From contig VDCT01000802.1 of assembly GCA_009763385.1 (NCBI GenBank), positions 1-64,000 on the forward strand: DNA of 64,000 bases, written 5' to 3'. The stretch is from Coix lacryma-jobi var. lacryma-jobi. Lineage: Eukaryota; Streptophyta; Magnoliopsida; Poales; Poaceae. The notes below the pieces were generated by a model. That model made no database searches. It was not told the origin of the DNA and saw only the letters and a list, made by a program, of their open reading frames with translations. The position numbers and the translations under genes are program-made. This document shows, piece by piece, positions 29,213 to 39,819 of this stretch (position 1 is the first letter of the stretch; each line of letters begins with the position of its first letter).

Positions 29213-31944
29213 GACTGGGCTCCTCGGGTGACAGATCCTGAACTTCCACTACCGATCCTGCATGATGCATAACATGAATAAATAACGCGAATGCATGCAA
29301 GATGCATGGAAATGCAACATGGAACAAGGCATTCCAGGAGATAAGCACATGTCATCTACTGCTACTCAACTGCTTAACTTCCCATATTCAACTTGTTAAG
29401 CTATGTTGTCACCACATCAAAGTATACTTAATGAGTTTATTACCCTCTAATTACTTGCTGAAATAAATCTAATTAAACTAGCCTATAACAACAACCCATC
29501 CTCGATAGCTTCAGAAAAATCTACAGAAATTACTGGAAGTTAACAATATGTAATCTAGTCCCTGGTCCAAATTTCATCCCATTTGGACTCTTAAACTCCA
29601 GTCTCTATGAAAAAGACAAATTCTATCATGGAAAGGTGCTTTGAACTACACATCATAGTAAAAAGTGTCAAACAACAGATTTCTCATTTTTCTACTGAAC
29701 TTCCTAGCACAAGAGCAGTGTGCATAAATTCTCAGGTTCATATCCCTCATATTCTAATTACTATAAAATAAACAAGGAAACAACATTTAACCATTTTAAA
29801 AAGCTACTGCTAAAATAATTCACAGAAAACCTTATATTATATTTTTCCCTGAAACTATATATCCATACAAACCTAACAAAACTAGAATCATATTTTTCTG
29901 ACTTATACATAATTAGTTATGCATTTTCCAAGTTATCAGCACTTTTCTAATTCAAATAAATCTACACATAAAAATATCACCAAAAATGCAATTAACATTT
30001 TTCACAGATGGATCTAATCATGCAGAACACAACAAAATTTGTTTCACAGGATTTGACTTAAAATGAGCCTTGTAGGAATTTTTGAAGCCTTTACATGAAT
30101 TGTGCAAAAACTTATTTTAAAAGAAAACTTAACTAAAACGCTACGGACACCCAACTTGATTCGGCCGAGGCACAAGACAGACGCTCGGCACACCCGGCTT
30201 AACTCAGCCGAGGCTCCGACACACTCAACCGACTCGGCCGAGGCTCGACACACAACGCTCTGCACACCTAACCGACTCGGCGAGGCTAACTGACTCAGCC
30301 GAGGCTAACTGACTCAGCCGAGGCTCGAGGCGAAGGCTCGGCGCACCCGGCTTTCCGAGGCCTACGGCACCCAGATTTCCCCTTTTCCTCTCTCACATTC
30401 TCTCTTCGACTCGGTCGGCGAGGCTCACTGGTCAGACGACCAAGCGACAGGCGAGACTAGGCTCGGCGGTCAACGGCGGCGGAGTTTTGCGCCGTGGTCG
30501 TTGACCGGCTCTAGCTCGTCGACGGCGACGCTTCCGGCGACACCGAGACCATCACTGGGTGCGGGTTTGCGAGGTGAACACGACTAACCGACTCGCTAAG
30601 CCAGGGGGGATACCGGAGCAAGCTCGACGGCGGCCATGGCGCAGCGGCGGCTCTGCGACTCGGCGGCGGAACTCTTCCCGTAGGCTTGCGACTCGGCGAG
30701 ACTAAACACTAGCCTAAGCAAGTCATAAGCGACCTATTGGAGCAACCCTCAGGCTTCGGCATCCCCGGCATTGCCCAGAGCGATGCACGGCGGCGATCCA
30801 CGGCGGACATGGCGGCGACACGGCTCGTTTCCGGCTGATGAAACATGGCGAAGAGAGGTCTCCATCGAACCTAGGACACTACAGCGGTAGAGAAGAATAG
30901 AACATGGCTCGGCTTGGGATAGCTTGGCCGGAGATGACCGGTTCACGTGAAGGTCACGGTGGCGGACATGGCGGAAGCTTGAGGATGGCGTCCGCTGTTC
31001 CGGCGGCTAGAGAGGGAGAGTGAGGAAACCAACCCTTGCTGGAGAAAGAGGAGATCAGGGCGGAGAAACTGGCGAGAGGAATTGGACAGCGGCGCACGGT
31101 GGAGCGAGAAATTGCTCGCCGAAGTTCGGCGGGCGGCGGCGAGGCTCTGCTCTAATGAAGATGAGTGGAGTGGAGTAGAGTGGAGTGGAGAGCGAGCAAT
31201 GGAATGCTTTCTGGTTGCGAGCACGGGGCGGAGCGAAGGCAAAGGAACGAAGTGCTAGGTGCATTGCACCTGGCGGTTCCCGTCGAGGGAACTCCCGACC
31301 GGACGCGGCGGCGTCAGGCGTCGCGTGCCACGCGGCGAGCATGCGCCGAGCGCCGGAGCGACGTGGTGAGTTCGGGCGCAAACCACGGGCGGCGATGACG
31401 GTGGTTTGGCCAGCCGGAGAGGCGGTCTCACGGCGGCGGCGGTTTCTTGCCGGCGCGGAGGGGAGCGGCGTCCGCGAAGGAGAAGAAGGAGAGACTGACA
31501 GCCGGCCCCACTAGGGTATAAACTAATGAAGTTTGGTTACAAACTTTGATGCTCCATAACTTACAAACTAAGCCGAATTAGGAAAAGGTCCTAAAAGCAA
31601 AGTTGCTTAGAATTTTGTAAGGAACAAATCATCTTTAAGGCTCAAGTCCAAATTCTGTTGTTTAAAAGAAATTTACCTCTGATCAAATTTTCTAATGCCA
31701 AGAAATCACATTTTAAAGCTTTTTCTGAGAAAGTGCTTTAAAGCAAAGTGTTAATTTCATCAAGATCTACAACTTTGTTATAAGGCACTTGGTCAGAAAC
31801 AAAAAGTATAACAAGGTTACACTAGAGACCAAACAAGGACTTAAGCACTTCAACAAACATATGCACATGAAATGATGAGATGCCATGCTTATGCCATGAA
31901 CAAATTATGCAGTTTAAGGAATGCTTAACACCTAGGGTGTTACA
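29205..31944 (-). repeat. Gypsy-1 5' LTR, truncated (about 2.74 kb)
   Basis: This matches 22919-25648 almost base for base, with scattered one-base indels. It has the AT-rich block, the palindrome cluster and the GC-rich block. It ends with TAACACCTAGGGTGTTACA at 31944. Its 3' part is missing by internal deletion into gag. Confidence 0.9.
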
Positions 31945-32107
31945 GGCGGCCTGGGACAGCGACGAGCGAAGACTTGCGGGACATGGTGTTGCTCGGGTCG
32001 AGGACCTGGGGACACGTGTCGGGGTGACGGGTGCACGGGCGGTGCATCCCCTCTACGGCTCAGTTTGGTGGGTAGAGCCAGAGAAAAAACCATCGGTTGG
32101 ACGGTTT

Positions 32108-32339
32108 CCAGGTTTGGCCTCAAAACCTGGGCCGCTGATGGATTCCGAGTTTTGGGCGACAAAACTCGGGCTGGGGACGGTTTCCAGGTTTGGGACTCAA
32201 AACCTGGGCGCTGGCGGGTTTCCTGGTTTCGGCCTCAAAACCACGGGATGAGACTTGGAGGCTGGTTTCCCGGTTTTGGCCTCAAAACCCGGGGTTGGCT
32301 ATGAAGGCTGGTTTCCCAGTTTGGGCCACAAAACCGGGG
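32108..32339 (+). repeat. U3 hairpin array, LTR3
   Basis: There are six units in the same order as LTR2. The first pairs CCAGGTTT (32108-32115) with AAACCTGG (32123-32130). The fourth (CCTGGTTT with AAACCACGG) and last (CCCAGTTT with AAACCGGG) are mispaired, so this copy is partly decayed. Confidence 0.8.
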
Positions 32340-33123
32340 GCGGAGTCCGTGAAGAGGACGCAGAGCGGTGGCGGCACGAGGCGGCAATCGGTGAGGTTGT
32401 GTCGAGGCAACGCTACCAGTTGTGCGGGCATGGCCGTCGGATCCACCTACCATCGAGTTGGTCCAGAATAACCTTAGGGTTTAGCTAGTTCGCTCTGTAA
32501 GTAGTTAGGGTAGAGTGGGAATTAGAATAGTAGAATTAGGATAAGTACGGGAGACACCCACCTCCCCATCGATCTCAGTCATTTGCTCTTTGCTTCTAGG
32601 GTTTCCTGCTCTCCCACATCCCTGCTGTAGCAAACTGAGATCCACAGAGAAGAGAACAATACCTCTGTGCCCGTGAGATTTGAGGAAGTGAGACCGTAAT
32701 CTCACTGTTGTAGGTGTGGTAGCCACACGGTTGCAAATTCATGGTTGTGATTTGCGTTTTGTTAGTGTTCTTCGCGAATCCTTTTGCCACGATTTTCCCT
32801 TCGATCGATCTTTTTGCTTGGTGCGTCTTTTGGAAATCCATTTGAAACCAAGTTGTTCTAGATCGTGAGGCACTTCTTTCCACCGAAGGAATTCAGCTCT
32901 AACCTCACGACCTAGTAGATCGGTTGATTTTCATTTTGGATCGGTTTTGCTCCCTTAGTCCCGATTTCTTCCAATCCATCGATCGGAGTTAGATGCGAGC
33001 CATGATTCCCATGGGATAGCTCACTAATCTCTTGGAACCTCATCATACCAAGTCCAAGCCTTAGTGCTTTTGATTTGGAGGAGATCGAGTGGATTTCGCG
33101 GAAAAACTGTACTGTTTCGGGAC

Positions 33124-33392
33124 CATCGAACACTGAGTTCGTGAGCATTGGACACTGAGCTCAAACCATCGGAGCGTCCGATGCCACGTGTCGTCCGACA
33201 GTGCTCTTTAAGGAGCATCGGACGCTGACCATCGGAGCGTCCGTTGCCATCGAAGCGCCGGGGGTCAGACATCGGACGCTAGGGTTGCACTGTTCACAGC
33301 GTCTGATGGGTGTCCAGTAAGGTTCCAGAATCGCCTTGTTTGCATCGGACGCGTCCGTTGCTCTGACATCGGACGTTGCCAGCGTCCGATGC
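33124..33392 (+). repeat. CATCGGACGC motif cluster in LTR3
   Basis: This has the same spelling and order as LTR2. Some copies are mutated (CATCGAACACT, CATTGGACACT), mostly by G to A changes. Confidence 0.75.
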
Positions 33393-33659
33393 TGCTGAGT
33401 CTGCGCAGTTTCGTCCGCGGTTCGTTCGTCGTTGTCGGTTTTGATTTCCGGCTTTTGCGTTGGGTTTCTAGAGTCGATAGTGTTCTCGCTGTGCTTCTTG
33501 GAAGCATCCACCCTATCTCTAGGGTCGTGGACACATACGAGCTCTAGGTTTGCTCTTGGGGTGGTTCTCGGGACAGTGGCTGAAAGTTTCCGAAGGAAAA
33601 TTTGAAGCTCCCATTCACCCCCCTCTGGTCGCTTTATGGTAGCATCTACGATCCATCAA

Positions 33660-33672
33660 TTGGTATCGAAGC
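33660..33672 (+). promoter_or_regulatory. degenerate primer binding site of unit D
   Basis: TTGGTATCGAAGC lies one base after LTR3, two changes away from the site of unit C. Confidence 0.75.
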
Positions 33673-35127
33673 GGGTTAAGGATCTTCCACCTTAGCCGGT
33701 TCCAGATCCACAGAAGGCAACATGGATCGCGGCATGGGCAACCACCGTTTTTCGATGGGACGAACTATGCGTATTGGAAGATACGCATGTCGGCCTATCT
33801 GCAGAGTTTGGGTGCTTCCATTTGGGATATTTGCAACTCTGCCGATTATGTGGTCTGGCTGCTCGTGTCTCTCAGCTTCAGATCGATGAGCACGATGCCA
33901 ATAGCCTTTGGACCAATCAACTTTTGCTAGTTTGAGAGGTGAGCTTGGTGTGGTTGTCCCCTTTTATATGGGGGAAACATTTTGACTCTTGTATTATAAA
34001 CTGACTTTGTGTTTTCATTTGGTTTCTTCATGCATCTTTGCGTTTCATCTTGCATATTTACACTTAGAGCTTCATGAATATAATCTTAGAATGTGGGCTA
34101 TGCTCTGTCTAGTATTTGCTCTGATGCTTTATGATGATGCTTGCTTGTAGCTTATGCTCTTTATGATCACTAATGCATGTGTGAGCTGAGCTATTTTTGA
34201 ATGGTGAATCTGCTTAATGCACATAAAACTTGAAACTGTTCACCATTGAGATATGCAACTAGCATGTGTAGGATGTGTAGAATTCACTCGTGCTTTTCAT
34301 ATATGCTAGGTTGCTATGTCTCTAGTTCTGAGTCATTCACTTGCCTGGTATGTTCATATTCTGAGATAAATTTGAACCAAGTTAAGTGAATTGGAAAGAT
34401 CGAGACGGGACTGCTTGTCAGCACATCACAGTTTCAAGATTGTTTCTCATTGCACTTTGAAGTTAAACTTGAGCTGTGTAGTGTATGACCGAAATTGTTG
34501 CTTTAAGCTTCTGATTGCTTCTGCATAGGCTTCACACAGTTGAAAAGTTAGGCAATGACAAGCTTTCAACTCTCGCAATCACATGCTGCATTTGAACCTG
34601 TGTAATTTTAACCACTGCAACTCCGATAAAATTTGGATACACAAGTCTACGTTTCATTCTATAGCAGATGGTTGAACTGTGCTAGGGGTAGTTCACCTTG
34701 TATACATGTTTAGCACTTGTTTGTTTGACTTCCTGTCTATACATGTTTGGTGCTATTTTGATGGTGAATACCTCTTTGGCTAAAAAACTGCTCACGTTGC
34801 TCACATGTTCATATTTCATATTTGTGATCAGTTTGAGCCTTTGCTAGCATTATGTGCATAATGTTGAGTCATCGGATCAGCATTTTGTCGAGCATCTTCA
34901 TATTCTATTGACTATATTCCTGAAGCTGCTAACTTGCATTTCTGACTCATATGCATTTTGGAAGGGGGAGAAACTTGCTTGATGGTGCATTTTCAACTAA
35001 GGGGAGAAAATATTGCAAATCATGTACTTTCACTTTCCGATTGAACTAAGGGGAGTTTCTGGTTGTGTGCACTATTGGAGGGGGAGTTTGCTAGCTCGGT
35101 AACAGTTTGGTTCGGAGCATTTTGGCA

Positions 35128-35415
35128 GCTAGTTGTGTTGAGCCTTTGCCTCTTTCTTGAGGGACTAGCACCTTTGCTGTTATGCTCTTCAGCTGGTATC
35201 AGTTTTCTTCAGTTGGTATCGAGCTCCCTCGCTAGCGTTGTTGAGCCCGTTCTACCTCTTCTTGAGGCTACCTCTGTTTTGCTTGAATTTCAGTTGATTT
35301 TTCAATTGGTATCAAGCTTTCACGCTAGCGGTTGTTGAGCCTGTTTACCTCTTCTTGAGGGCTAGCTTTGTTTGCTTGGTTGCGTCGAGCCGTTGCCATG
35401 TCTGTGGGAAAACCA
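35128..35415 (+). repeat. stem-loop array, unit D 3' UTR
   Basis: Arms GCTAGT/ACTAGC lie at 35128-35133 and 35164-35169 around the conserved GTTGAGCC..TCTTGAGGG loop. Later copies near 35233, 35323 and 35375 carry GCTAGC-type and CTTGGTT-type left arms with partly eroded right arms. Confidence 0.75.
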
Positions 35416-35559
35416 AATGTTGTTGTGCTCTTTCCCACTTGACCTTCCTTCGGCTTTGAATGCTTTGGGTCACTTGGTCGAGTTGTCTCTCCTATCCTGT
35501 CACCTCTATTCCATGGATGAGTTGTGGTGGTAGTGACAATGCATCAGCAAGGGGGAGAT

Positions 35560-36364
35560 TGCGGATAAAGCTGGGTGTATGAGACAGTCTCCGAGTGATG
35601 AGTGTTGTGTCAACTGGGAGAATGCGCATGTTCTTTGGCTTGGGTTTGTGACAGGTGTCAAAGCACGGATTACAGTGATCAAAGGCAAGGTGAAAGTAGT
35701 CAAGTAGAGACGTGCCGTGCCGATGGACCGGGAGTGGCGAAGGGCGGACGTGAGGCTTGGACTGAGGGACCGGTGGCCCGAGGATCAGCTGTGGTGGCTG
35801 GCAGCCTGGGACAGCGACGAGCGAAGACTTGTGGGCACGGTGTTGCTGGGGTCGAGGACCTGAGGACACGTGTCGGTGGACGGGGTGCACGGGCGGTGCA
35901 TCCCCTCTACGGCTCGGTTTGGTGGTTGAGCCACAGAAAAACCATCGAGTGCACGGTTTCCAGGTTTGGGCCTCAAAACCTGGGCGCTGATGGTTTCTGA
36001 GTTTGGGCCACAAAACTCGGGCTGAGGACGGTTTCCAGGTTTGGGACTCAAAACCTGGGCGCTGCGGGTTTTTGAGTTTGGGCCACAAAACTCAGGCGAT
36101 GGACGGCTGGTTTCCCGGTTTGGGCCACGAAACCGGGGGTTGGTCGTGAAGGCTGGTTTTCCGGTTTGGGCCTCAAAACCGGGGGCGAAGTCCGGGAAAA
36201 GGACGAGCGGAGCGGTGGCGGCACGTGGCGGCAATCGATGAGGTTGCGTTGAGGCAGCGCTACCAGTTGTGCGGGCGTGGCCGTCGGATCACCAGCAACT
36301 TCGAGTTGGTCCAGAATAACCCTAGCGTTTAGCTGGTTCGCTCTATAATTAGTTAGTTAGGGTA
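35560..36364 (+). repeat. LTR4, first part (interrupted by Copia-2)
   Basis: It begins TGCGGATAAAGCTGGG after a polypurine tract and contains hairpins at 35960-36184. It breaks off at TTAGTTAGGGTA, where Copia-2 is inserted. LTR2 reads TTAGGGGTAGAGTGGG across the same point. Confidence 0.9.
35960..36184 (+). repeat. U3 hairpin array, LTR4
   Basis: There are six hairpins. One has arms TGAGTTT/AAACTCA (36073-36079 with 36088-36094), a stem class not seen in the other LTRs. Others use CCAGGTTT/AAACCTGG and CCGGTTT/AAACCGG (36161-36182). Confidence 0.85.
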
Positions 36365-37883
36365 TGAAAGGATCAAGATGCCCAAGAGGGGGGGTGAATT
36401 GGGCTTTTCTAAAACTTCTTGCAAGAATTAAGACTTGTCAAGCCCCAATTAACCCCCTAGTGCCTAGAAGTGTTTGACAAGAATCAATCGCACAAAAGAC
36501 TATCGCTAAACCATTTCTACTCTAGCATGGCAATTCAACTTATGAAAGAACAACAAGTAAATGCGGAATTGAATTGCTCAAAGGTAAATGCGTAGTAAAG
36601 AGAGTAGAGATGACACGACGATCTTTTTGCCGAGGTATCGAGGTGTCGGCACACCCCCCTAGTCCTCGTTGGAGCACCCGTGCAAGGGTATCGCTCCCCC
36701 TTGATCCACGCAAGGATCAAGTGCTCACTACGAGCTGATTCTTTGCCACTCCGGCCCGGTGAATCGCTCGCTACCGGTCACAACTTGGCTTGGGTCATCC
36801 ACAATGGCTCCGGATGATCACCAAGCTCTCCGATCGCCACCAAGCCGTCTAGGTGATGCCGATCACCAAGAGTAACAAGCAAGAACTCTCACTTGACCAA
36901 CGCAAGGCTAATGAGATGGGTGGATGCACACTTGCTACTCTCAATTCACTAATGAGGTGTTTGATCACTCAATTATCAAATCTCTCAACCTCACTAGGTC
37001 TCTTGCACTCACTTGCACTCACAATGTGTTTGGCAACCTTTCAAATGAGCAAGAGTTACAACATGAATGAGGGGGAGGCATATTATACCCCCCAACTCGA
37101 AACATGCACGAAGGGGTAAATCCAGCCAGTTATGCACTGACCGGACGCACCTGTCGGGGTGACCGGACGCTTCCGGTGAGTGCCTAACGGCTACATGACG
37201 TTAGGCCTGACACCTGTACGAAGTGCTGACGGACGCTTCCAAGCGTCCGATCACCATTGACCGGACGGCGTCCGGTCATCAATTTTGCTCTCTGGAACCT
37301 CTCTGGACGTGACCGGACTCACCCCCTAGTGCGTCCGATCGATTGCTGAGGGTGAGTCCGGTCGCAACCAGACTTGCCCTCCAGCCAGCACACTGACCGG
37401 ACGCATGCCCCAACGTCCGGTCACTACGGTTTGAGCGTCCGGTCGCAGATAGAAGTCCAAAACGACTTCGGTTTGCAACGCTCCCTTCTCGAACTTCTTC
37501 CTTATGATCTTAGGGACCTTTCTAAGCTACCTAGGGCTTTGGTTAACAAGTGTGCACCACACCTAACTCAAAAGTCTCACCTAGGTCAAGCTACCCATTC
37601 AAACCCCTCTTAATAGTACGGCCAAAGATAAAAACAAAGACCTATGCTACTCTAAGTGTCCTTCAACACCAAATGACACTTAGAACTAGCCTATCACCGT
37701 CTTCGTCGTCTATCGTTTGAAAACCAAACGAATTCCATCAATAAGGGGCATGAATACCATAGTGTCCTCACGATCATCATTACCATGACCTAACTCAACT
37801 GTTTCTGCAAAAGACACGTTAGTCATAGTAATTTACCGTTGTCATCCAATCACCGAAACCCACTGGGGGCCTAGATGCTCACA
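36365..37883 (-). repeat. Copia-2 3' LTR (1519 bp)
   Basis: It is near identical to 48286-49756. Differences include a 10-bp duplication of the TTGCACTCAC type near 37005-37020 and an extra stretch near 37220-37275 that is deleted in the other copy. It contains the GACCGGACGC cluster at 37139-37445. Confidence 0.93.
37139..37445. repeat. CCGGACGC motif cluster in Copia-2 3' LTR
   Basis: Repeated TGACCGGACGC and GCGTCCGGTCA occur, the same spelling as LTR1 although this LTR is otherwise unrelated along most of its length. The partner cluster is at 49054-49324. Confidence 0.8.
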
Positions 37884-38360
37884 ATCTCCCCCTTTTTGGT
37901 GATTGATGACAACCTCAAGTATGTTTGAAAGAGAGGTGAGGTTTTCAATAGCTTGGTTCATATAAGCATGTGACAATAAGATCAAAAGAGGTTGGGCATG
38001 CTTATACAAACCAAGTCCACATAAGTACTCAACATAATAAGAATTAACACAAGTACTTATGAACAAGCTCATTTATTGGAGTATAAGTGCGGAAGCAAAG
38101 TAAATGAGCATAATCAATTGACATGTAGAAAGTAACGAGTGAAGCATAACATGTCACAACTGAGCATAAACGAGTGACATGAAGTATATAACAAGTAAAG
38201 CATACATGTCACATCCAAAGGACATACACAAATCGTACAAGAGCCAAAAGATAGACATGTATGCATATGAGTGCAAGATCACACAAAAGAACCGAAAACT
38301 TCTCACAGGCTCCCCCTATGTCTAACATACGCTCTCTCCCCCTTTGGCATCAAGGACCAA
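37884..38360 (-). other. Copia-2 polypurine tract and 3' UTR
   Basis: On minus, CCAAAAAGGGGGAGAT (37884-37899) directly precedes the 3' LTR and is the polypurine tract. A second purine block, GCCAAAGGGGGAGAGAG, lies near 38331-38347, just after the env-like ORF. No coding sequence is visible between them. Confidence 0.8.
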
Positions 38361-39819
38361 AACCTAAGGGTCGGAAGGCAGGACGGGAGCAGACGAGTCG
38401 GGCGACGAGGTGCGCGGAAGAGTCTCGAACTGAGCAAGGTAGGCCTCCTCGTCGGACGACGAACTGTGAGCTGGCTGACCCTCGGACACTGGACGTGGAG
38501 GTGAAGCAGTCTGGGTCTGCTCAGCTGACTCAGGAGCGGCCTCTGGCGCTGGAAGCTCTGGCTGTGGAGGCTCTGACTCTGGAGGAGGGTCCACGGGCTC
38601 TGTCGCTGCCACTGACACGGTCAAGAGAGTCTCAGGTGCTGAACTGACAGGCAGAGTCTAACTCTCAGAAACCGGAGGCTCGGACGACGCTACTGAGGAG
38701 GGGAGTGTCTCTGTGGTACCAGTAGCTGGAGCAGGAGCTGGAGCAGAGGTCACCGGCAACTGAAACGCTGGCGGGGTAGGCAGGCCGGTGAGCTCACTGA
38801 AGGAAGCCTCCAAACTCCTCGGGTCACTAGAACCGACTCCGTCTGAGTGGGAGTGAAGCCTGAGTGAATCGGCGTGAACCCTGGCTGCTGCCCTGGCAGA
38901 GGTGAGGAGAACCACTGCGGGTACTGCGGAAAGGGCGAGACCGTCGACGAAGGAACTGACATGTAAAACGAGGTCGACAGTCCGGGCTGCTGCAGCTGGA
39001 ACTGAGACGGCTGAGGTAACTATGGAAGAGCCGCCATCCTCTCCATTAAAGCAAGTGTCTGTGTCTGGAGCTGAATCATCTGCCTCTGGAGAGCGTCCTG
39101 GCGCTCCTGTGCCTGAGCTGCTGCCACTACCTGTGCCTCTGCAAGTCTGGCCTGCTCCTGTGCCTGTCGTCGCTGCTCCTCAGCCTGACGCTGAACCTCC
39201 TCAGACAGTCGTGACTGCTGCTGCTGCTCCATCCGAGAGAGAATAGCCAAGAGAGCTGGATCAGAGCCGGCCATACGCGAGGAGGAGGCCTCGGAGTCGT
39301 GAGCTCCCTGTGGACGCATCCTCGGAAGAGGAGCGTAGTCGTCGTCGGTGCTGTCAGACGGAACCTCCAGGTCAGGGTCCTCGCCCTCTGCCTCAAGCTG
39401 TGCGAGCTCGGCCTCTGCCAACTGACTGACAGTCTCGTCCTGCTGTGCCTCTGTCTCTGTGACAACCGGCCTTTGGCGCTGACCCTTGGACGAGTGTCTG
39501 GACGATCCCCGTCAATCTGGCGAGAGTGTCGTATACGGGGAACTCCGTCGGGGACTGGAGAAGCTCTGGAAGCAGGGCCGGAATCATCCGCCTCAGAATA
39601 AAACAGATCAGGTGGGCATAAGGGAGCTGCCGGTGACCCTTGAAGCCCTCTGCGAGTGTGTCCTCCATCTCAGAAATGATGACGTCCCAATATCGAACTC
39701 AAGCTGGGAGACCAAGTGGTGAACTAACAAGATCTGAATCCTGGTCAACCCCTCTCTGTAGCCTGTCCGGGGTAGAAGAGTACGCCTCATGACCTCGTTC
39801 ACGAGACGGGCCGTCGGCA
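38361..39819 (-). pseudogene. env-like third ORF of Copia-2, C-terminal part (frameshifted)
   Basis: This continues the frame of the next entry after breaks near 39800, 39480 and 38960. Parts seen on minus are: EDTLAEGFKGHRQLPYAHL and a Gly/Arg region (39668-39393); an acidic segment with DSTDDDYAPLPRM, then a Gln/Ala-rich coiled coil (RQAEEQRRQAQEQARLAEAQ, 39421-39020); a Pro/Ser-rich stretch (38962-38658); and a Pro/Glu-rich end (38624-38364) with a stop before the purine block. I see no clear signal peptide or transmembrane helix, so a true envelope role is not supported by the sequence. Confidence 0.7.

Larger units (their letters stand above)
21289..31944 (-). mobile_element. Gypsy-1, Tekay-like chromovirus nested in LTR3
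   Basis: It has terminal TG/CA and LTRs that open with TGTAACACCC on the minus strand, a common start in long-LTR chromoviruses. On the minus strand the order is truncated 5' LTR, gag remnant, protease, RT, RNase H, integrase, chromodomain, polypurine tract, full 3' LTR; integrase after RNase H is the Gypsy order. Flanking GGCAG (21284-21288) and GGCGG (31945-31949) are a 5-bp target duplication with one mismatch. LTR sequence resumes exactly on the other side. The Tekay assignment is inference from LTR size and the chromodomain. Confidence 0.93.
31945..33658 (+). repeat. LTR3, second part
   Basis: It continues LTR3 after Gypsy-1, starting with the target-site copy GGCGG and then CCTGGGACAGCG. 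It contains the hairpin array at 32108-32339 and the motif cluster at 33124-33392. It ends ATCCATCA and is followed by a decayed primer site, so LTR3 serves both as the right LTR of unit C and as the left LTR of unit D. Confidence 0.88.
33659..35559 (+). mobile_element. Copia unit D, internally deleted mini-element
   Basis: It has a primer site, the first about 185 bp of gag (33722-33906, ATGGATCGCGGCATGGGC, frameshifted at the GGCAACC run), then a direct jump to the last codons of pol (CTTTGGACCAATCAAC, homologous to 19973 in C). A nearly full 3' UTR with stem-loops and a polypurine tract at 35549-35559 follows. Almost all of gag and pol is missing, so any mobility would have depended on proteins supplied by relatives. 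Confidence 0.85.

Noticed and set aside
36853..37119. Small plus ORF repeated in both Copia-2 LTRs (also 48773-48979).
   Set aside because: It lies in the LTR, antisense to the element, and the two copies differ in frame after an indel.
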